A DNA stretch of 64,000 nucleotides from Microbacterium sp. H1-D42 (lineage in GTDB: Bacteria > Actinomycetota > Actinomycetes > Actinomycetales > Microbacteriaceae), in NCBI RefSeq assembly GCF_022637555.1, contig NZ_CP093342.1, positions 1,488,001 to 1,552,000 on the forward strand. Direction: 5' to 3'. Both the position numbers and the translations under genes were made by a program. The notes below the pieces were generated by a model. It saw nothing but the letters and a program-made list of their open reading frames with translations, did no database searches and was not told the DNA's origin. Within the stretch, counting starts at the first letter, position 1, and each line of letters opens with the position of its first letter. Below, in pieces: positions 58,874-64,000 of the stretch.

Positions 58874-60883
58874 ATGACCAAGCTGCCCCCCATCGACCGT
58901 CGAACCCTGCTGCAACTCGGCGGCGTCGGGCTCGGAACCGCCCTCAGCGCCGGTGTCGGCCTGAACGCATCCGGCCTGCCTCTGCGCCCAGGCGCGCACG
59001 CACCACAGATCGACATCACTGACCTCGGCCCAGGAGTACGCGCGTACAGCCTCGCCGGCGCCGTGAACGTGGGGAACACGATTTATATCGCGTCCCGCAA
59101 CATCGAGCCGATGCAGGTGATCGGGTACAACCTCGACAGCCGGTCGGTGACCAGCGTCACGCCCTGTCAGAGCAAGGTGAGCCAGGCGCTCACCGCAAGC
59201 CTCGACGGTCGATACGTCTATGTGGGTGTCGATCCGAAGAGCACGGCAGGGGCCGCCAACCTGTTCCGTCTTGATGTGTCGCAGCCGGGCAGCCCTCGCG
59301 AGGACGTCGCGAGGATTGAGGGATTCAACCCGCTGCACATGACCACGGCACCCGACGGGGTGGTCTTCATGGTCGGGCAGGGTGACATGGGGGTGCACCA
59401 GTACGACCCGGCGGCCAACGAGGTCAGCGTCCTCGCGACTCCCGACCCAGGCGCACAATGGGGACGCACCGTCGCTGCGTCGGAATCGACCGTGTACATC
59501 GGATACCGCGGTCGAGGCGAAGGCGGAGTCGGCAGTGCAGCCAAGCTCTTCGCTGTCGACCGCGAGACAGGGCAGTCCACCTCGATCCTTCCCGCAGAGT
59601 TCCAAGCGGCGATCGAACTCCGTGATCTCGCCGTCATCGGCGAGACACTGGTCGCAGTCGGTGGAACGGCCGTCGGTGTCGGAATCGCCTTCATCGACCG
59701 AAACGATCCGACTCAGTACACGATCGCCCAGACCGAGGGCAGTCTCGCCAAGCTCCCACTGGAGCACGAGGGCAAGTTCTACTTCACGGGAGGCAAGAGC
59801 GTCCTCGAGTACGACCCCGCAGCCGACAGCTTCCGCCACATCACGCCGACCACAGGAGCGCTCGGCGAGATGTGGGATCTGTTCGTCCGGGACGGACGAC
59901 TTGTGATCACTTCGGGGTTCGGACTGGTCTTCGAGATCGACATCCGCACCGGCGAGACGATCACGCATGATCTGGTCGACGCCGGTGCGCCCGCCGATGC
60001 GCAGCTGGCGATGTCAGTTACCGCATCCTCACGTTTCGTCTACGTCGGTGGGAACAACGCGATCTCGCGTCACGATGTGCGAAGCGGGGAGGTCGTCACA
60101 CTGTACGCGCCCGGCGAGGCGAAGGACGCCGCCATCGTCGACGGCAAGCTGTTCACAGGGCAGTACAGCGGCGTCGGCATCCTCCGGTACGACCCGGACA
60201 CGGACGGGCAGTGGCCGGTGGTCGCTGCTCTGCTCCCGTCTGGTCAGAACCGTCCGCAGGACGTGCAATGGGACCGCCGTCATCGCCGCATGTTCGTCGG
60301 CAGCCAGTCGGACACGGCTCAGGGTGGCGCACTGATGTCGTTCGACCCGCGGACCGACAAGCTCGAGACCGAGGTGATGAACCCCTTCGGCGACCTGCAG
60401 TTCGTCCGACAGCTGTACATCGATGGCAACATCGCATACCTCGGCGGCCAGCTGCAGAGCGGCGACCCCGCTGGCACCATCATCGCCTGGGATCTGCGAA
60501 GCCGACGGGAGATGTGGCGCATCGCGCCGGAGTTCACCCAGCGCGGCGTCACTGGGCTGGCCGTACACGGCAGACACCTCTATGTGATGGCGTACGCCGG
60601 CAACTTCGGCGTCGTCGACCTGCGCACGCGCAAGACGGTGCACGCAGCCGCTCACAACAAGCACGTGCCCGGGTGGGGGACCTTCGTGAAGCACAGGGGT
60701 CAGGTGTACGGGGCATCCGCGACCACGTTCTACCGCTTCGACAAGCACTCCTTCGCTCTGGAGCCGCTCGTCGAGGACCTCGGCGGTGAGTGGTACGGCA
60801 TGCCGCGCGTCTCCGTTGACGAGCGCGGACGCTTCTACGCGATCCGGAAGCGCAACCTCATTCGCATCGACGTGCGCCACTAG
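58874..60883 (+). CDS. Tat-exported beta-propeller protein
   Basis: A 669-residue protein. The N-terminus MTKLPPIDRRTLLQLGGVGLGTALSAG has the twin-arginine motif RRTLLQ (about 9-14) and a hydrophobic stretch, so it should be exported folded. The rest is made of repeated four-strand blades with phrases such as YVYVGVDP, VYIGYRG, FVYVGGNN and MFVGSQS, like PQQ or SMP-30-type propellers. It could bind or cut a fucose-containing glycan outside the cell. Some polysaccharide lyases use such folds, but no catalytic signature is clear. ACGAGG precedes ATG 58874. It shares the fucosidase operon. Confidence 0.75.
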   Translation: MTKLPPIDRRTLLQLGGVGLGTALSAGVGLNASGLPLRPGAHAPQIDITDLGPGVRAYSLAGAVNVGNTIYIASRNIEPMQVIGYNLDSRSVTSVTPCQSKVSQALTASLDGRYVYVGVDPKSTAGAANLFRLDVSQPGSPREDVARIEGFNPLHMTTAPDGVVFMVGQGDMGVHQYDPAANEVSVLATPDPGAQWGRTVAASESTVYIGYRGRGEGGVGSAAKLFAVDRETGQSTSILPAEFQAAIELRDLAVIGETLVAVGGTAVGVGIAFIDRNDPTQYTIAQTEGSLAKLPLEHEGKFYFTGGKSVLEYDPAADSFRHITPTTGALGEMWDLFVRDGRLVITSGFGLVFEIDIRTGETITHDLVDAGAPADAQLAMSVTASSRFVYVGGNNAISRHDVRSGEVVTLYAPGEAKDAAIVDGKLFTGQYSGVGILRYDPDTDGQWPVVAALLPSGQNRPQDVQWDRRHRRMFVGSQSDTAQGGALMSFDPRTDKLETEVMNPFGDLQFVRQLYIDGNIAYLGGQLQSGDPAGTIIAWDLRSRREMWRIAPEFTQRGVTGLAVHGRHLYVMAYAGNFGVVDLRTRKTVHAAAHNKHVPGWGTFVKHRGQVYGASATTFYRFDKHSFALEPLVEDLGGEWYGMPRVSVDERGRFYAIRKRNLIRIDVRH

Positions 60884-60938
60884 GCGCCCACGCTCCACGA
60901 CCTTCGACGACCCCGACACGATTCAGGATGGATGTGCT

Positions 60939-61949
60939 GTGAAAGACAACCCGAGCACGCTGCTGGTGATGGCGCCCGCCACGTATCGCCAGCAGTTCGG
61001 CCGCACCGAGCTGGACAGGCTTGGCACCATGGCCACGCTCGGCGATCCGATCTGCGTCGAATCGCTTGCTGAGGTCTCCGCGGAGCGGCTCGCTCACACG
61101 GAGGTGCTCCTGACCTCTTGGGGCTGCCCGCGGGTGACGGGTGAGCACCTGGATCGGATGCCTCGGCTCGGTGCGATCATCCATGCGGCCGGCAGCACAC
61201 GCCACCTCGTGCCAGACACCGTCTACGACAGGGGCATCGTGGTGTCCTCCGCGGCCGCGGCGAATGCGGTCCCGGTCGCGGAGTACACCCTCGCTGCCAT
61301 CATCTTCGCCGGAAAACGGGCTCTGCCATTGGCCGCTGGGCGCCCGGCCGGACCGACCGCATGGACCACCACCAATGAAGGCAGCGCGCTGTCCAACCTC
61401 GGGCGGACCATCGGCATCGTCGGGTTCTCGCAGATCGGGCGCAAGGTGCTCGAACTGCTCAGCGTGCTCGATCATGGCCCGGTGCTGGTGGCCGACCCGT
61501 TCGCAGACGCGGACGCGGTGCGGTCAGCCGGCGGTCTGCTGGTGTCATTGGAGGAGGTGCTTCGACGCGCCGAGATCCTGTCGCTGCACGCACCGCTGCT
61601 TCCCACGACCGTCGGGATGATCGGCGCCGCACAGCTCGCCCTGCTGCCGGACGGTGCCACCCTGATCAACACAGCCAGGGGGGGAATCGTCGATCATGAC
61701 GCCCTCCTGGCGGAGTGCGGGAGTGGTCGGCTCGACGCCATCCTGGATGTCACTGAGCCCGAACCGCTGCCGCACGAGCATCCACTGCGTGCGCTTGCCA
61801 ACGTCACCATCACACCGCACCTGGCGGGCGCGCTCGGAACCGAGACGCGCAGACTGACGCATCACGCACTGGACGCGCTGTCCGCGTATGGCGCCGGTGC
61901 GGATCTCCCCGGTGCGATCGATGCGGCGCGGAGTCTGCTCATCGCCTGA
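60939..61949 (+). CDS. D-2-hydroxyacid dehydrogenase family protein
   Basis: A 336-residue NAD-dependent dehydrogenase. The nucleotide-binding motif is GRTIGIVGFSQIGRKVLE (about 151-168), with Ser in place of the usual second Gly neighbour. Catalytic residues are seen as Arg in NTARGGIV (about 247), Glu in TEPEPLPHEHPL and His in ITPHLAG (about 295). The substrate is a 2-hydroxy or 2-keto acid, not identifiable from sequence. In a sugar locus it may reduce a breakdown product. GTG 60939 follows AGGATGGA; an upstream frame would overlap the previous gene. Confidence 0.88.
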   Translation: MKDNPSTLLVMAPATYRQQFGRTELDRLGTMATLGDPICVESLAEVSAERLAHTEVLLTSWGCPRVTGEHLDRMPRLGAIIHAAGSTRHLVPDTVYDRGIVVSSAAAANAVPVAEYTLAAIIFAGKRALPLAAGRPAGPTAWTTTNEGSALSNLGRTIGIVGFSQIGRKVLELLSVLDHGPVLVADPFADADAVRSAGGLLVSLEEVLRRAEILSLHAPLLPTTVGMIGAAQLALLPDGATLINTARGGIVDHDALLAECGSGRLDAILDVTEPEPLPHEHPLRALANVTITPHLAGALGTETRRLTHHALDALSAYGAGADLPGAIDAARSLLIA

Positions 61950-62004
61950 ACCCACCAATACCAGCACGACAGAAACCCGGCAACGGGCCCCGAGAGGAAA
62001 CCAC

Positions 62005-63303
62005 ATGAGAAAGTCAACTATCACCGGCGCGGCTCTCATCGCTGCGAGCGCCATGGTGCTCAGCGCGTGCAGCGGCGGAACCACATCTGGCAGTGCGAAG
62101 GACGGCCCGGTCACGTTGACCGTCGCGGGCTGGAGCCTGGCGAGCTCCCCAGAGCTTCAGACTCTCGCCGACGCATTTCAGGCTGAGAACGAGGACATCA
62201 CCGTCGAACTCGTCGAATACGACGCCGCGAACTACGACACGCAGATCGTCGCCGATCTCGCTGCGGGAACGGCGCCGGATCTTTACCCGATCAAGACGAT
62301 CTCGCAGTTCCCCGTCTTCCAGAACGGCGGTCAGCTGCTGGATGTGAGCGACGTCGCTGCCGACGTCGATGAGGGCGTCGAGAGCATCGATGAGTTCACC
62401 GTCGACGGCGTCACCTACGCCGTTCCCTATCGCCAGGACGTCTTCTACTTGTACTACAACAAGGATCTGTTCGACGCGGCGGGCATCGACTACCCGAACG
62501 GCGAGTGGACGTGGGAGCAGTACGAGAAGACCGCCATCGATCTCACCGCGGCGCTCAAGGCGGACGGGAACAAGGCGAAAGGCACGTATCAGCACTCCTG
62601 GCAGTCCTTCCCGCAGGCCTTCGCGAACGCGCAGGCTCAGCCGGACGGTGCTTTCCTCGCAGGCGACTGGGAGTACCTGGTCGACTACTACGAGCGGGCC
62701 GTTCGACTGCAGGACGCCGGCGCGCAGGAGACCTACGGCACCGTCACCACCAACTCCCTCACCTATCAGGGACAGTTCGGCACGCAGCAGTCGGCGATGA
62801 TGCTGATGGGCTCCTGGTACGCCGCGACGCTGCTCACCCAGCGTGACTCCGGTGACGCCGAGGAATTCGAGTGGAGCTTCGCGCCCGCGCCACAGGTCGA
62901 TTCCACCACCGTCGACAAGCCCGTCACGACAGGGACCCCGACACCGATCGGGATCAATGCGGCAATCGACGAGGGCGAAGTCGAAGCTGCGAAGAAGTTC
63001 CTGACCTTCCTCGGCTCGGAAGAGGCCGCACTGGTTCTCGCCGACCTCGGCGCCAAGCCGTCGGTGAACACCGAGAAGGTCGCTGACGCTCTCTTCGCTC
63101 GGGAGGGAATGCCGCAGGACGAGCTCGCGCGGTTCGCAGCCACGAACTACGTGACCAGCATCGAGGCGCCGCTCTCGCAGAAGACCCCAGCGCTGCAGGC
63201 GATCCTGGCCGAGGCGCACTCGGCGATCATGTCCGGAAGCGTCACACCCGAGGACGGGATCGAGAAGGCGATGACCCGGGCCGCTGCGGAAGTCCTGAAC
63301 TGA
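62005..63303 (+). CDS. ABC sugar transporter substrate-binding lipoprotein
   Basis: A 432-residue extracytoplasmic binding protein of the family 1 type (MalE/UgpB group). The signal peptide ends at the lipobox LSAC (Cys 22). The mature part shows FQAENEDITVELVEYDAANYDTQIVADLAAGTAPDL-like sequence (about 55-95, not all quoted) and PYRQDVFYLYYNKDLFDAAG, typical of this family. It should capture an oligosaccharide, plausibly a fucoside given the fucosidase upstream. GAGAGGAAA precedes ATG 62005. Confidence 0.92.
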   Translation: MRKSTITGAALIAASAMVLSACSGGTTSGSAKDGPVTLTVAGWSLASSPELQTLADAFQAENEDITVELVEYDAANYDTQIVADLAAGTAPDLYPIKTISQFPVFQNGGQLLDVSDVAADVDEGVESIDEFTVDGVTYAVPYRQDVFYLYYNKDLFDAAGIDYPNGEWTWEQYEKTAIDLTAALKADGNKAKGTYQHSWQSFPQAFANAQAQPDGAFLAGDWEYLVDYYERAVRLQDAGAQETYGTVTTNSLTYQGQFGTQQSAMMLMGSWYAATLLTQRDSGDAEEFEWSFAPAPQVDSTTVDKPVTTGTPTPIGINAAIDEGEVEAAKKFLTFLGSEEAALVLADLGAKPSVNTEKVADALFAREGMPQDELARFAATNYVTSIEAPLSQKTPALQAILAEAHSAIMSGSVTPEDGIEKAMTRAAAEVLN

Positions 63304-63309
63304 TCCTGC

Positions 63310-63339
63310 ACCGGTCCGGCCCCCTTGGGCCGGACCGGT
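63310..63339 (+). terminator. Hairpin between binding-protein and permease genes
   Basis: A perfect 13 bp GC-rich stem, ACCGGTCCGGCCC (63310-63322) with GGGCCGGACCGGT (63327-63339), loop CCTT. It starts seven bases after the binding-protein stop and has no U-run, so it probably protects the upstream mRNA from 3' decay or ends part of the transcripts, giving more binding protein than permease. Confidence 0.7.
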
Positions 63340-63360
63340 CCGCTCCTTGAAAGGAAATCC

Positions 63361-64000
63361 GTGACCACTGAATCCAGCCTCGACACCCGTGAGAGGTCTG
63401 CGCGCCGGCGGGGGAGCCTCAGTCGACGCAACGCGCTGATCGGCTGGACCTTCGTCCTTCCGAACTTCCTGGGATTCGCGCTGATGACGCTCATCCCGGT
63501 TCTGGTCCTGTTCTATCTCGGCTTCAGCAGCTGGAACGCCTTCGGCACCCCCGAGTTCGTCGGCCTGGCGAACTTCGAGAAGCTGCTCCGAGACACCACA
63601 TTCCACACTGCGCTGTTCAACACGGGGTACTACGCGGCGTTCCATATTCCGCTCACGCTGGCGGTATCGCTGGGCCTCGCGCTGCTGTTGAACCGCAAGA
63701 TCCGCGGTGCTGCATTCTTCCGCACTGTGGCGTTCTTCCCCTACATCACGTCCATCGTCGCCATCGCGGTCGTCTGGAACATGCTGTTCTCGCCTGAAGC
63801 AGGACCGATCAACCAGTTGCTGAGCGCGCTGGGGGTGGCCGAACCTCCCGGCTGGACGAGCTCCACTGACTGGGCGATGCCCGCGGTGATCATCGTCGGC
63901 ACGTGGCGGGACATGGGGTACTACATGCTTCTGTTCCTCGCTGGGCTCCAGACTGTGCCGGGCGAACTCTACGAGGCGGCCCGCATGGATGGGACGAACG
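63361..64000 (+). CDS. ABC sugar transporter permease, cut by the window edge
   Basis: A partial protein of 213 visible residues starting at GTG 63361 after GAAAGGAAATCC. A polar Arg-rich N-terminus is followed by membrane helices at about 30-55, 90-110, 122-145 and 175-200. The chain reaches ELYEAARMDGTN at the edge, the EAA loop that docks on the ATPase. This is the MalF/UgpA-type permease of the importer begun by the binding protein; the second permease is expected to follow outside the window. Confidence 0.92.
   Translation, partial: MTTESSLDTRERSARRRGSLSRRNALIGWTFVLPNFLGFALMTLIPVLVLFYLGFSSWNAFGTPEFVGLANFEKLLRDTTFHTALFNTGYYAAFHIPLTLAVSLGLALLLNRKIRGAAFFRTVAFFPYITSIVAIAVVWNMLFSPEAGPINQLLSALGVAEPPGWTSSTDWAMPAVIIVGTWRDMGYYMLLFLAGLQTVPGELYEAARMDGTN

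Noticed and set aside
1..64000. CRISPR arrays, insertion sequences, rRNA genes and phage genes
   Set aside because: None seen: no regularly spaced identical repeats, no transposase or integrase motifs and no rRNA-like sequence.

Overview
The window comes from a high-GC actinobacterium, most likely a member of Microbacteriaceae close to Microbacterium. This is judged from gene content and order (ileS-folC-DUF4233-ndk, RNase E-L21-L27-obgE-proB-proA-nadD-rsfS), a short T-box in front of ileS, many leaderless genes with a TAnnnT box six bases before the start codon, and frequent GGATGC/GCATCC words. No species can be fixed by reading alone. Genes are tightly packed, with ATGA, GTGA or TGATG overlaps inside nearly every operon. 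I see no gap over 300 bases, no insertion sequence, integrase, phage gene, rRNA or CRISPR array.

Region by region. 1-8.7 kb: an ArsR-like regulator behind four evenly phased TTGCAA boxes, valS with a coupled small gene, a pentapeptide-repeat-like protein, the cstA / cory-CC-star / ArsA-like ATPase operon, and a ribbon-helix-helix plus VOC pair. 8.7-14.5 kb: T-box-controlled ileS with folC, a DUF4233 membrane protein and ndk, closed by a strong two-way terminator. 14.5-25.3 kb: VKOR, RNase E/G, L21-L27 with a structured leader, obgE-proB, proA, nadD, an Ala/Pro-rich membrane protein, rsfS and tRNA-Ala(GGC). 25.3-36.8 kb is more accessory: a padR-hydrolase pair bracketed by a 46-47 bp direct repeat next to the tRNA, a four-gene MacB-like ABC exporter, and an AMP-ligase/MaoC/TetR operon. 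36.8-40.4 kb: a ChaA-type antiporter, a flavin monooxygenase-like protein and a GH3 lipoprotein.

40.4-46.0 kb is the most interesting part. Seven minus-strand genes form a tight operon: two related single-pass ectodomain proteins, a Ycf46-like AAA+ ATPase, a DUF2997 protein, a CX3CX2C radical-SAM activase-like protein, a DUF1257 (Ycf35-like) protein with an N-terminal anchor, and a membrane-anchored helix-hairpin-helix protein. The ATPase and the helix-hairpin-helix protein both end in Val-Asp-Tyr. The functions of these families are not established to my knowledge; together they look like an ATP-driven machine placed at the membrane.

46.0-56.2 kb: a glycosylase-like and an App1 phosphatase gene, DedA and pabB fired from back-to-back leaderless promoters, leuS, comEA-comEC and a lipoprotein. 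56.2-64 kb: a carbohydrate locus with a regulator made of a DeoR-type DNA-binding domain and a LacI-type sensor, divergent from a GH29 alpha-L-fucosidase, a Tat-exported beta-propeller, a 2-hydroxyacid dehydrogenase and the binding protein and first permease of an ABC sugar importer that runs off the right edge. The three branched-chain tRNA synthetases valS, ileS and leuS all lie within this window.
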